Shown: in pieces, positions 27,099 to 39,100 of the stretch
How the letters are laid out: each line of letters opens with the position of its first letter
How positions within the stretch are numbered: position 1 is the stretch's first letter
Source of the DNA: Balanoglossus misakiensis
Lineage: Eukaryota; Hemichordata
Direction of reading: 5' to 3'
Assembly (NCBI GenBank): GCA_040954595.2
Contig: CM082593.2
Span: forward strand, 3,348,001-3,412,000
DNA length: 64,000 nt
The notes under the pieces: generated by a model
What the model was told of the DNA's origin: nothing
What the model saw: the letters and a program-made list of their open reading frames with translations, nothing else
Databases searched by the model: none
Translations under genes and position numbers: made by a program

Positions 27099-30000
27099 CT
27101 AGACAGATTCCAGCAACTTTTCATAATCCGGGGTACAGACAAGCCTGTGCCTGACGTGTCCGAGTACTGCCAAGTCTCCCCACGTTTTTCCGTCCTCTAT
27201 CCTCACTGACACCAAATCCTGGAAAAGTAAGACACAAAAAACATGAATTAATATCTCAATACTGAGGATTAACACTCTTTTTCCATAGGAAACCCACATC
27301 ACAAAAAGACCAACCCCTCCACAGGTAAACAAACATTAAATAAGGAAAAATCCATGTCATCCAAATACCTGTAAAAATCCACACGGTGTGCCCATATTAA
27401 CATCCAATGCCACATTTCCAAGTAGAAGTCTTGTTTTCCCGGATTTCAGAACCTGCAGTTTTCCTACGTATCCCTCGGATATATCGTTTAACGTACAAGC
27501 ATTGTTTGATTTCTCCTTTTTTATTTCCTGAGAAATACAAAACAAAAATACATTAAAGGTTGACTTTCACAATCATATAACAATCATTTTTGCAATAATG
27601 GTACAAAAAATTATTGGAGAGGGGAGGAATTTTAATTTACTCTTTTTTTCTATTTTTATGAGGGCACTTACAGTGTCTGGACTTTCCTTTTTGATTTTTA
27701 CACCCCCTGCTTCTTTCTTCACGGGTGGGTCGTTATCCTGTGAGGAGGAGGGTGTAGCGGGGAGTGTGTCCGGTAACTGGAAGAACAGAAGCTGGCCGTC
27801 TGACACGTGCTTACTGCGGCAGAACAGCGACGCAGCTGTGATCTGCCTGGGCTCTTTCTTCGCTGATTTTCCACTCTTGCCCGGGAGCAGTCCAGGGTCG
27901 ACTTGTTTCACCTCCGCATCGCTCGTTTTCTCAGCACAGTTTTCCTCGTCGCCGATATCCTTCATTTCAACGTCACTCGTACACGGTTCCTTCTTCACTG
28001 AAATACGATTATAATTACAAGTGAGAGTGGATCACAAAACTTTATTCCAGTAATTCTGCTACATTACATAGCTAAAATAGGTAGAGTATCTTGTGTATTG
28101 AAATATGCAATCTCAGAGAATTTGGTGGGGCTAAAAACTGTTTGGATTAGCAATAGATATTGTTGTTCACAGGAAATCAATAAAATTGTATTATTGATTG
28201 TTGCCAAATTTAGTCTCCCGGACAACCGCTGCAGAACTATTTTAATCTTTCCGTAACTGCCATAATTAGCATACTTCACAATGCCACAAGGAAGCCACCT
28301 CAGCAATCCAGACAATGCAAATTTACCAGCTCAAGGAAAGCAATCAGGACCAGTTTGTTTACCAAAACCACCAAAAAAATGTCTCTGGCTATTTTAAAAC
28401 CAGGATAGTATTATGCCCCTTTGAAAAATGACAACAACAGGAACTTTTTTTCACGATCGGATCTTCAGAGATGACAGAACATACGAAACTATATGTCATC
28501 TGTTTTTAAGCTTGATGTGCATCAACCTAGTCAATTTTGTAAACAAAGCTTGTTGCATAAGCTGTTTTTTTCAGAACACGCAGTTTCAGTCACAATAAGT
28601 ATCTCCTTATTGGGGGTGAGGAACAGTAAACATTTGAGAATAACAGTTTAATTTTAGTTGATTGCTGACCTGCAATATCAAAATAGTACAATGCACATCA
28701 ATTAAAATGTTTGTCCAGTTGTTGATGGAGTTTTTTTTTTATCAAAACAGGTTATGTAAGGACTTGTTTGTCCAGTTGTTGATGGAGGTTTTTTTATCAA
28801 AACAGGTTATCTAAGGACTGGGGTGTCCCCATTTTTTACCAGGTTGTTCTTTACACTGGGCTCAGGTCTGGCCAGGACCACGTAAACCATTCACACATAA
28901 TCAGACGTATCAAAAGTGTTTCAAACGCATGTGTGTGAACTCTATAATAGATCATCAGATTGCTCGGGTTCTGATATTTGATCATAAACATGTGATGTTA
29001 GTAGAAACTAAGATGTGTTGTTTAGGTGTCTGTTTTCTGTCATAACGCTAAATTTATTTTTCAAATCTTTATAAACTGTCAAGTCACTTTCTTTTCAAAA
29101 TCACAACTGGATTGAAGGGACATATTTGGCAGAGATAAAATGCTTTCAAATCCCACTGTGCTCATTTGTACATCTATGTTGTCACTACCAAGGACGCCGA
29201 AAAAAGTGCTTGGCTTTGAGATATCTCCTGTTCTCTTGCACAGTCGGCAAACAAAACTGTCAGTTTTCACTTTCCTTAATTGTGCAAAAATCAAGGCCCT
29301 TAGTAACGACCGCGTCATTATTTTTAACCTTCAGTTTAGCTTCAGTTGCACCGTCGTTAGGGAAACCATCTTTGCAGACCCGAAGAGACGGAACAACACT
29401 GGCAATGGGGAAAGTATCTATCACATTTTTCCCCTGAAAACAATCAAGTGAATAACTCTGGCTATTTTAATTCCAGCGCTGTATCATGACATGTCGACCA
29501 GTAAACAGGAACTTTGCACTGTAAGATTTTTTCATCCAGAACTTGACAGACCAAATTGTTTGTCATTCATTTTGATTGACACTGACAAGGTTAACATGCA
29601 AATAACCGGTATTCATAAGACTTGTTATTTCTGAAAGTCGCTATTTTTATACACAATTCATGCTATTTTGTTTTTGTGGAAGGGGATCGTACAGGTATTC
29701 CTTTCTCTACCATCTTCCTGACAAGTTTTGCAGTATATTTACGTAAACAATGACAATGGTCTCTGACTATATGCTTACTCCTATCTTCTATAACTCACCT
29801 TGTATTTCATCAATATCCATTTTTGTCTCTTTCACCAACGGTTCCATTTCATCTGGGCTTTCCTCTTTGAAAAACTGACCCGTATTTGACAACGGCAGCT
29901 GAATAGGCGTATAGTTTTTGTCCTGAGACTTCACCTCTCCATCATCAATGAACTGTAAAAGACAACAGCATGATAATTCTCGACTACAGTGTGTGCAGGA

Positions 30001-31558
30001 ATTATTTAAGAAGTTTCATTGATTGTGTTTAATTAGCCATTTTGAGTTTTATGAAAATTCATATGCTCGCCAATGTAAACTTACATTGTATCTACAGTTA
30101 CTATGGCAAATTGAGATCAAGCCAATCACAGATTTTCAGTTGGTGGCACCACTATATCTTCTTTAGAACGCTCAATTCGGCATTAAAGCATATATATTCA
30201 GACTCCTCAATAAAACGTTTACAAAAATATCAGCCATGGTCTGTTTTTAACAGCGCCCTCACTGCTGCTGATGGCCGATTCATGCAGTCAGTTCAAATAT
30301 CGAGAATCACCACTGGTGGCAGTATTCCAATTCGTTCATGTACTGGGGATATTCGCATTGAGGGCAGTTACGAGATAATGAATTCAGAGAAGACAATGAG
30401 ATGATGATGGCTACAAAATACTATAAGTACACATGACGATATAGACACTGTTCAAAAGTGGGACACTATGCAAATTGGGAATGAATTTTGACCTTACGTC
30501 ATCTCTCAGAAGTTTGTCCATGACTGCCTGATCAGCATCTCGTGACATTTTCTTGACTTGAACTCCAGAGGACGCTGATCTGCTGTACCCAGAACCTGAC
30601 GAACGTGCTCCCATATCATCAACACAGCTGCCACTCCCTTTGAAACAAAAATCATTGTTTATTACTGTCCAAATAATAGTACACCTATTCTCTGCTTAAT
30701 CCAAAAAGAAGAGCATAGGTTTAAAGTTCAAAGGTTAAAGGTCTTACCTCTTCTGCCACCCAGCCTCTCAGCTGGTCCTTGTTCAAATATAGAATGTGAC
30801 TGGATGACTTCACCTCTGCCCCTGCCCCTTCCTCTCCCTCTACCCCTCTCTCCTCTCGGTAGACGGGCTTTTCTGACGTTGGGAGTAAACGCACTCGAAT
30901 CATCTCTTTTTCTGTTAAAACAAAGGAAAAGTTATGTTACAAATAAATGAGTCTCTTATGCTTGCACCATTCCTTGCACAATGCTGATTGCTAATAAGGA
31001 TAGGAACAGTCATGGTTTCTTTAAGGGACGGGGATAGGGGTGCAACACTTCGGCCAAAGGGGGTGATGTGTGTGCTATTGGGTATTCAACATGCTCTGTG
31101 TGCTACCCGTAAATTTTTAGAATGGTATACGGTTGTCTTGTGGGATAATTCAACAGATAACAAAGATCCTACTTACTCTTCTTTTATTCTCTCTTTTCTC
31201 ACCGGTATGTTGGGAGTAAATGTTTTCTGTAAAATAAAACACGTGAAAATAAGTAAAGCCAACCAACTCTGGAGGAAAAATACAGTTCAGCTTGGTTTGT
31301 TGTTTTGTTTTTGCCTATAGATATAACTAGTAATTTGGCCAGAAAGCAGACTACTGACAAACAGTTATGCACAACATTGTCAGTACTTTACACCCATACC
31401 TTAGGAACACCACCAAGGGTGAGATCTCTCTGTCCTTTCAGTGAAGGGAGTCTTGCACTGTGACCAGAAGTTGACCCACGCCTGGGCACTAACCCTCGTG
31501 GTACAGCTGACCCTGATGCCGTGCTTGGCATTGGTGTCTTCTGTTGTTCATGAGACAT
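27099..31558 (-). CDS. POLR3D: RNA polymerase III subunit RPC4, complete
   Basis: RPC4 pairs with RPC5 in the TFIIF-like subcomplex of nuclear RNA polymerase III, which works in initiation, termination and reinitiation on tRNA and 5S genes. Eight exons join in phase: 31400-31558, 31177-31226, 30748-30911, 30498-30637, 29799-29952, 27672-27997, 27369-27527, 27099-27218 (1272 nt, 423 aa; human 398). Conserved blocks in order are RDLTLGGVPKKTFTPNI (about 43-60), an Arg-Gly-rich segment ending GEVIQSHSIFEQGPAE, the FIDDG...PIQLPL block, LFFQLPDTLP (293-302), and the C-terminal RPC4 domain NACTLNDISEGYVGKLQVLK...LGHVRHRLVCTPDYEKLLES. The internal methionine (MSHEQQ) was chosen over an in-frame ATG at 31618, whose extra 20 residues look unlike the family. 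Transcribed divergently from PRIMPOL. Confidence 0.95.
28709..28820. repeat. 56-bp tandem duplication
   Basis: Two copies at about 28709-28764 and 28765-28820, inside POLR3D intron 5. They differ mainly in the length of a poly-T run and one G/C base (GTTATGTAAGGACT against GTTATCTAAGGACT). The low divergence indicates a recent duplication. Confidence 0.9.
29260..29433 (-). pseudogene. Possible decayed exon or coding relic in POLR3D intron 5
   Basis: A 57-codon open stretch without an initiator starts right after a good acceptor (TTTTCAG) and ends at TGA. Its composition is protein-like (DTFPIASVVPSLRVCKDGFP). A further short open run in the same frame follows the TGA. It cannot be a POLR3D cassette exon: in the phase set by exon 5 it hits a stop within about 26 codons. 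I recognise no family. Confidence 0.2.
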
Positions 31559-32296
31559 GGCTTTACACAACCCTGCTGAATGACTGTGGTAGCTTGCTCT
31601 GTATACAGTAATATGCACTGCTCTGTAATATAAGGTCGGTGGTAGATAGTTTCAACTGGCATTCAAACTGTGTACAGTACATTTCATCATGCCTTTGACA
31701 TAATACAACCATTCTACTGTACTGTCTATTACAACAGTGAACAGGCATGTTCGTTGAATCCCGTAATTTAACGATCGCAAAATTAAACGTTACCTGATCC
31801 ATGGACGTACAACTGGACAGTCCTATAGAGTACCTAAATATAAAAGTATTATGCCAAATCTTACCTTTAGCTGCCAATATTACCTCATTTCGGACAGCAT
31901 GTGTGTTTCTCTAATGCCCAGCTACTATGACCTGCGATGACCTAGGTCAGCGAACTGTTGAGGTCATTGAGCATGTGCAGAATTGTCGCGCATTTATATG
32001 ATGTGGCTGTTGGTGCTGTTTTTAATTTATTTTATCCCTTTTAGTGTACTATTAAACATGTAACCCATTTCCCTGATATAATTAATTCAAAATATAGCAA
32101 TTTACTATATATCTTTCAAACAGAAATGGAATAAGTGTTCGTGGATGTGCACTTTATTAATTGTTGGCGAGAGGGTACAAGCTTAAGATAGGTGTTGCAA
32201 GGCAACCGGAGGGAAATTGGAAAACTGTAGATGTTGGTTGTTTTGAGAGAATTCCTGTATTTTCAGGCAAAAAGTTGATATCGGAGAGAATTTTCA
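31559..32296. promoter_or_regulatory. Head-to-head promoter region of POLR3D and PRIMPOL
   Basis: The 738 bp between the two initiation codons must hold both promoters and 5' UTRs. Four copies of the nuclear-receptor half-site AGGTCA/TGACCT cluster in about 40 bp (31928-31966), including the palindrome TGACCTAGGTCA at 31938-31949. No TATA box is obvious on either side. Shared control of a Pol III subunit and a DNA-damage-tolerance primase is inference. Confidence 0.6.
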
Positions 32297-35200
32297 ATGG
32301 CTACCTTTTCTCCACCAAAGCTTACGTTGGCACAGGAAAAGAAACAGTGAGTTGAACAGATATCTTGCGTTGTTTACATGATGATAAGGTCGTGACCTTA
32401 AAATTTAGAGATGACCTCTGTTCGCCTTAGCTACCGTGGGGGGGGGGGGGGGGGGGGGGCGTACAGCTGCGTACCACAGCTATGTTCACCTGTGTTTTCC
32501 AGAGATCATTTCCCCACAAACAGAAACAGAAGTGTTCCTCTTCTTTAACTTTTTGTTGTTGTTGTTGTTTATTTAGGAGAGAGAGGAGATGGAAAGAAAA
32601 ACTGGTCATGCTTAAAATGAAAGAAGAAATCTACAAACATCATGCACTTGCACCAGAGTATAGACCAAGGTGGGGATGACTTTTTTCACTGTGTATAATA
32701 TATTGTCGATTGCGTTTATCTACTACAGTCTGAGTCAGATATAAAAATTTATAACTTTATCCCTCTGTTTTCTTTTGGATTAGGATAACTGATCCAAGTC
32801 CATTATGGAGAGAGTTTGTTAGACAAAGGCAAGCTTTCAGTTTTGCTGCAACTTTTAAAGAAGTAAGAAATTTGTGATCTTTAGATTAAGAAAAAGCAAC
32901 TGTAGTTTTTTATGTTAAAGTTTCTGTCAAATATCACTTGAATAAACAAGATACAAGAATCATAAGATTTGGATTATTCCCCTTTTTTCTGCAGGATTTA
33001 CATGTGTTTGCTGTAGACATGGATGAGTCTGGTCAGAGGAGGTACATTGTGACATCCTATCCACAGTTAAGACACACAGTGTTTCACTGGCACGGCAGTG
33101 AACCACCACACTTCTATGAAATCATACCAGAAGGTAACTTACATACACGTCATGCACATTGGAACATAATAGTTTTATCATCAGGGATGAGCAAAGCTTT
33201 TGTCCACTAGACCAAGGGGTAGCTTCAAAAAAGTCACAGTTTCACTTGCTATTATATCCAATATTGAATGGATTGACTGATCAAGTGACTCCTTGATTTA
33301 TTTATTTATTTACTTTTTTCTGCAGGAGCTGCTTGTCACCTCTACTTTGACATTGAATACAGCACAGAACATAATCCAGAGTCTGATGGAATTCAAATGG
33401 TCAACACATTCATACAAGTAGGTGTACTTCATCATGTAATCTTACTAGTACAAGCATTGATTTGCGTTGACAACTTCATTAACAGACTGTACAAGAGCTG
33501 ACATACTCAGAAACGTACTTTTGATCTGGGAGAGTCAGAAGCTTGCTTCTCATCTGGGACGTCAGAAAAATTCACTTCTCAAGTTTCATTTCCATCTACA
33601 GTGTGTCTGCCATTATCTGCGTGAAATGTACGACATCCAGTGTGACAGAAGGAACATCATTGACCTTGATGCGACCACTGAGAAGAAATTCAGCCGCCAT
33701 CTAATATTCCGACTTCCTGATGCTGCATTCAGAGATAACATACACGCTGGTAAGGAAATTTAAAAGACTCTGGGAACTTTATACAAAGACCAGTTTCTAC
33801 AGTCTAAAATTGTGACAAACCTTGATTGTTAAATGTTCACACGCCTGTGCATTACATTACAGGTTGTTTTGTACATCATGTGTGTACGGCTTTGGCCAAT
33901 CACGCCAGAAACAGAACTTCAAATGACAGCAATGGAACGGACGACATAACCAATGCAAAGTCAGAGAAAATGCAAGGCAGTTCCCCAAAGGCCAAGAAAC
34001 TGAAACTTGATGATGAGGGAGAAGAGAGCGACATCCTGTCAAAACTAGATCTGGATCAGTTGTTTGTGTACAACAAAGGAGGAGAAAAGGTTATTTTTGT
34101 TGACCAAGGTAAGACAAAATGTTTCCTCTTTTGTGTTGTTATTGTTGTCGTTATTGCTGTTGCAGTTGTTGTTGTTGTGCATATTAGAGTAACATCATTG
34201 TGCATATCATTCATTGCAGGGGTGTACACCAGAAATAGAAACTTCCGGTTGTACAAGTGTGCCAAGAAAGGCAAGGAGAACGTCTTCAAACTGTCTAAAG
34301 AAAACCAGTACAAACCAAAGTTCCAACGTAACTCCAGGACTCCAGTGGAGTACCAAATATTTGTGGATTCTATTGTCAGCAATGTGAAGTAAGAACAGTT
34401 GTATTAAAGTTTCATGTAGTTCATTACAAGCTGACGTGTTTGTCATAGATTATCAGACTTAAGCACAGAATAAAATGACAATGCACTGACATGATTGTAA
34501 AGATTAATGCATTTCTGGTTTACAGTTTCAGCTCGAAATTAAGAATACTGGATTGTGAGGGTGAATATGTGAGGCGATCCATCCGGTTACAGAACAAATC
34601 CGATCCAGATGCTGACACAGTGTCTGGGTCAGCTGTGAAAACCCCCACAAAATCACAAGGTGAGCTTAAATCTCTAGATCTGCAGCTGCAATGATTGTGG
34701 CAGTGGTCGCTTGTTGAAAATACTTCCATGAAACAGTCTCCCGGGGCTTTCCAGTAAAAACCTCCCACATCCAATTTTCCTCTCTGCTGTGTCTTCCAGA
34801 TGTTGTGGAAGGATTCAAGCAATCTCCCTATCCAGAGTTGGACGGCTTCATCCGGACCCAGATTAATAAAGGCGGTGTGCAGGGAGAGATCCGTCGGTGG
34901 ACGTACTTCGCCAATGGAGAACTGATTGTGTATGACATCTGCAAGAACAGATGGTGTGAAAATATTGGCAGACAACACAAGAGTAACAATATCATGTAAG
35001 TTGTTGATTCATCAATATTCACCCTGTTTGGACTGGGCTGGGAATAAGTAGAAGAAGTGTATGTATTTTCCATACAAGTAATAATGGAAGCCACTTATCA
35101 TCTCAACTTTTCTGTAGGATATTGGTTGATCTGAAGCAAGGTGTGTACTACCAGAAATGTCACGATCAGGATTGCAAGTCGCAGAACTTCAAAAGCCCCG

Positions 35201-35406
35201 ACCAGCCTGTTCCCTTCGAGTACTTGCCAAGTTTCTATGACGACATTGATGACGAGGAGCTCCTGAAGGCACTGGAGCAGATGGAGGAGTCAGGTGGTTG
35301 CCGTAGTGATGGGAATGATGAGGAGATTGATGAGAATGATTTAGATGATGAGACACTCCTCAGGGCAGCTGAGGTATATGAACAGCAGCAGGAGGGTGGT
35401 GTGTGA
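32297..35406 (+). CDS. PRIMPOL: PrimPol primase-polymerase, complete
   Basis: Archaeo-eukaryotic primase-superfamily enzyme that reprimes DNA synthesis ahead of stalled replication forks, in nucleus and mitochondria. Eleven exons join in phase: 32297-32346, 32577-32669, 32784-32862, 32995-33133, 33326-33417, 33602-33749, 33863-34108, 34220-34388, 34526-34659, 34800-34995, 35118-35406 (1635 nt, 544 aa; human 560). Catalytic metal ligands are Asp129 and Glu131 (HLYFDIEY) and Asp281 (FVDQGVYTRNRNFRLYK). The nucleotide-binding SxH is 182-184 (KFSRHLIF). Zinc-knuckle ligands Cys436, His443, Cys463 and Cys468 keep the human spacing. The acidic C-terminus has two clusters (DDIDDEELLKALEQM and DENDLDDETLLRAAEVY) like the RPA-binding motifs. 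Exon 1 adds about 17 residues before the segment matching the human start; the frame fits, but this exon is the least certain. Confidence 0.96.
32438..32459 (+). repeat. Poly-G run of 22 in PRIMPOL intron 1
   Basis: An uninterrupted G homopolymer on the coding strand, able to form G-quadruplexes. Its length is probably unstable and hard to sequence. Confidence 0.9.
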
Positions 35407-35484
35407 ATGGCAGTTTATACAGTGTACATCCCTTTTGAGTGGTCTCATGTTATATTCATTAAATATATTAAGACTATTTTAAGC

Positions 35485-35490
35485 ATTAAA
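35485..35490 (+). terminator. Variant PRIMPOL polyadenylation signal (ATTAAA)
   Basis: ATTAAA about 80 nt after the stop codon, the closest candidate to the coding end. A canonical AATAAA lies farther on at 35622-35627. Either or both could be used. Confidence 0.4.
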
Positions 35491-35621
35491 GTTGATTCTT
35501 TAGTTCAGACATTTATGTGTGATTATTATCTTAAGTTACAGTCGCTTTTCAGTTTGTAAAATGCGGTTAATATCTAGCTTGGTAATTCTAGAAATGAATT
35601 AACAAGTCCAATCTAGTTTTA

Positions 35622-35627
35622 AATAAA
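35622..35627 (+). terminator. Canonical PRIMPOL polyadenylation signal (AATAAA)
   Basis: AATAAA 216 nt after the PRIMPOL stop codon and before the CDS-synthase promoter elements, so a 3' UTR of about 240 nt is plausible. Confidence 0.45.
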
Positions 35628-36118
35628 CCAATTATTTTTATTTCCACGTCAAATCTGTTTACGCGTCCGTGGCAACAAGACAAGTTCTCTTGACCTCGCA
35701 TACGATTCAGATTCGACTTCGAAGTCGAAATCATACACAGCGCCACCAGCTGACATTCATGGGTACTCGTACGTGACGTCAGCAGATGTGCACCCTAACT
35801 AAATAACTAAAACCCGATAGGTTTTTTACTTTGAAATATGTTTTTAGGTTCATCTAAGATCACGAAAACGATTAGATAACGTCACATATAGCACTTAGCA
35901 ACTATTAATCCTCACCAAAACCCACGCATGGTTTATGTACAACGCCAAAAGCAACTATAATTATGCCGTTTTTAAACGATAACTTAAAGGGTCCATTGAA
36001 TGTAATCACTCTTCAAATTTAGATCAGGGTGCTGAATCTGGGTGAGTCCGGAGGGTTGCAGTGATTTGACTGCGGATCACTGGTGATTTCCGATATATTT
36101 TTGTTGTCAACTGTAACC
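35628..36118 (+). promoter_or_regulatory. Promoter region of the CDP-diacylglycerol synthase gene
   Basis: Spacer between PRIMPOL and the downstream initiator. It contains a perfect 18-bp palindrome TTCGACTTCGAAGTCGAA (35712-35729) and a perfect CRE, TGACGTCA (35774-35781), about 340 nt before the ATG. No TATA box is apparent, as expected for a housekeeping lipid gene. Confidence 0.5.
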
Positions 36119-39100
36119 ATGGAGACTGAGCTTCGACACAGAGGTGGCGAACCCACTGAAAACGAGGATGTGAAGCAAGAAACAACGAAAGCAGAGGAGG
36201 TATGTATGTAGTTTCAGTGTGTTTACATCGCTGTGCACTGAGAATGAGATGTCCTACTTTACATTCATTTTCATTATGGATGGTTGTACAGTATATTAAT
36301 GAGGACTTTATTTCACCACTGAAAGCACTCGCTGCAGTTGACAGACCTCACAATGGTTGACTCCTCTGCTGCAGTTGCAAATGAAGGCGAACGAAGAGTC
36401 TTTAATTAATTCAAATATATGTCCATTCCACCATGATCCAATGCATATTTGACACACTGGCCTGAACTCCACAGTACAGTGGTATTCTCTCTACAGCTCT
36501 AAATAATCATATGAATTCACATAGGATAGCACGTCACATGTTCACTGAATACAAAATATCATTATACTCCAAATAAGTTGTCTGAACAAACTCAGCAAAT
36601 CCAAAATTGTGATTCCCAGGTGAGTCCTGTCAACAAGCTACCAATGGTAGATCAAAATAGGAAACACTAGGGGAGCTGACAGTTGCATACATTATGAAAA
36701 TATCCTTAATTATTATTAACCACCATATTTTAATAAACCCAGGTCATACAAGGACAAAAAGCATCATAAATGTGAAATCATTTGCATGGGGTAGGGGGTT
36801 AGAACCTCTACAATTGAAATAATGTGTGTACAGTAGGTTCTGTATATTTGTCTATACGCGTCCTCTAAAAAAAAAGGTCATAATCATGACAGTATAAGGC
36901 CAAACTTCAAGTATGTGGTAATGTATGAACTAACAGAAATGTCTGTACAGTAGTACGTACCCTATTGTACTTTGTAAATGTGGGTCCTTGCACCAGTTTG
37001 TTTGTGAGTTCAAAGTTCATAGAGGCCAGAGATCACCTCATCACAAAAGACATTTATCTGTCATTGATGATACCACAAATTACTAGGGCAGAGTTCGTTC
37101 ACTCTGAATTCGGTGTCTTTTCCATTGTGTCTCTTTAGAATGTACATAGTTCACTAATTGTCATAGCAATGTGCAAATTCAGCCGTTATTCAAAATTATG
37201 CAACACACTCCTCAACATAAATACCAGTATCATTCTAACGTCAGACATTTTTTTCAAATGACTGTAAATGCAGAAATAGAATGATCTCATCCAGATCCTT
37301 GAGACAAGAATTGGACAATGACGAGCAGCAGACGTGAACAACCACTTCCCAAACAAAATAAATCTCGACAATTTTATAATGAAGCAAATATATCTCCTTG
37401 TAGTTTGAGGAGGATTTGATAATTAATTGCAGTGGTATCATTAATCAGCTTTGAGTTCAATGCATTACTTTTTGACTTTTAAGATGCCTAGGATGTGTTG
37501 TCATAGCGATATATATCAATTATGAAAAGCAATTAAGAAAATCTTCTTCTGATCCAGTATTAATACTAGTAGTTGATATGAAAGAGATAATATATTATAA
37601 ATCATGGTTAGTTGTACCTTAATTGCTATGAGAGAGAGGGAGAAACTATTCATGTATATAAACACATATACGAATATAATTCTATTGTTTGTTTGTTTGA
37701 TGCTATCCTGGACTAATATCTCATCAATATTTCATCAAGCATCTTTTGCATGAAAAGCATTGCCATGGAAATGCGTTATTTTGGATTGGACTGACATTTA
37801 CAGTACTTACCTGTAGACCTGTACATGTATACGTGTATGTCGTGATGTATTTAATTGAGCATGTTTTATGCCAGCAGTGATTGTCTGCAAATGGGCACCA
37901 TTATGGTTCTTGCTTTGGGGGATCAGTTACAGTGTATAGATCACCTGTCAGAGATGATGCTTGTTGTATTGTTCAATCCTACGTGGTCACGAAGGGTTTC
38001 AGCATGCACGACAGCCATAATGGTTGAGATAAATACATTGCACTGGTAGTGCAGAATTAGTAGCCAGGCTGAGTTTATTCTCCATGTGTTACAGAGAAAT
38101 ATCATTTTGCGATGACTGTTTGGTTTACTATTCAGCTTTCTCTCCATTACATACCACACCAAAGGTTATCAGAAAGCTATATTTATGGCTTTTGCATTTG
38201 TATGCAACAGCTGTTACTGTATTCTCTGTACAGTAGCTGATGCATGATGTGTTACGAGGTCGTAATTAGCCTTCGATGCACTCACTGTCATATGTACGCA
38301 ATATAAATGTGTATGCAAGGTTTTACAGTCAATTATTACACTTTATTGTAAACTTTGGTCAAAATTTTCAACTGATGTACAGAATTATACAGATGTCAAT
38401 GTCAATTGAGCCTGACTGCTGTCAATTGTTATTGTTAGTAACTAAAAGGTCACCCAAGGTCACACTGTATCAGACAGTACAGGGGCATGTGGTATGTTAC
38501 CTAGTCCAGTAATACCATCAACAGCTTTAGCATCATCACGCTAAAATTAGCAGGGCTAAACATAAAAGATCTAGTATCTCATAGAGATTTTATTTGAATT
38601 TTTCAGGCGGCACCCACGCATATTCCTAAAGGAGTGGATGGTGCTTTGCCCAAATTAGATGAGAAAGAACCTCCGGTACCACCAGCACAGGAACAAGTAC
38701 CGGAAGTCTTGAAAGGATTAACTCCAAGGTATTTCAGGATTTACCGTACATGGATGATTATTAACACTGGAATTCCTTTTGATTTGCGAGCTGAAGGGGC
38801 AAAGGTTACATTGCTTCAAGACGTGAACACACTTCCTTAGATGCAGTGAACACTACTCTATTGACAAATTAGATTTTCAGTTTCTTTCCCTGACAGATGT
38901 GACACACTGTCTGGAAGAAGACAATCCCTGAATTCTCTCGAAACCCGAGAAAATAATCATCAATTGGTAGATGTACTTTTAGTATTAAAAGAGCACTCCA
39001 AGTAGAAACTTGAAGGATTTATTATTTTCCAGATGGAGAAATTGGATCATCCGTGGAGCGGTAACCATAGTACTGGTGTTTGGGTTTGTTCTAATTATAT

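Noticed and set aside
32482-32679. Frame beginning MFTCVFQRSF over PRIMPOL exon 2
   Set aside because: It reads through the intron before exon 2; the Cys run comes from the GTT-rich pyrimidine tract.
37050-37110. C/D-box snoRNA-like spacing (TTGATGA ... CTGA) in CDS synthase intron 1
   Set aside because: No terminal stem, weak C box and spacing too short for a standard snoRNA.
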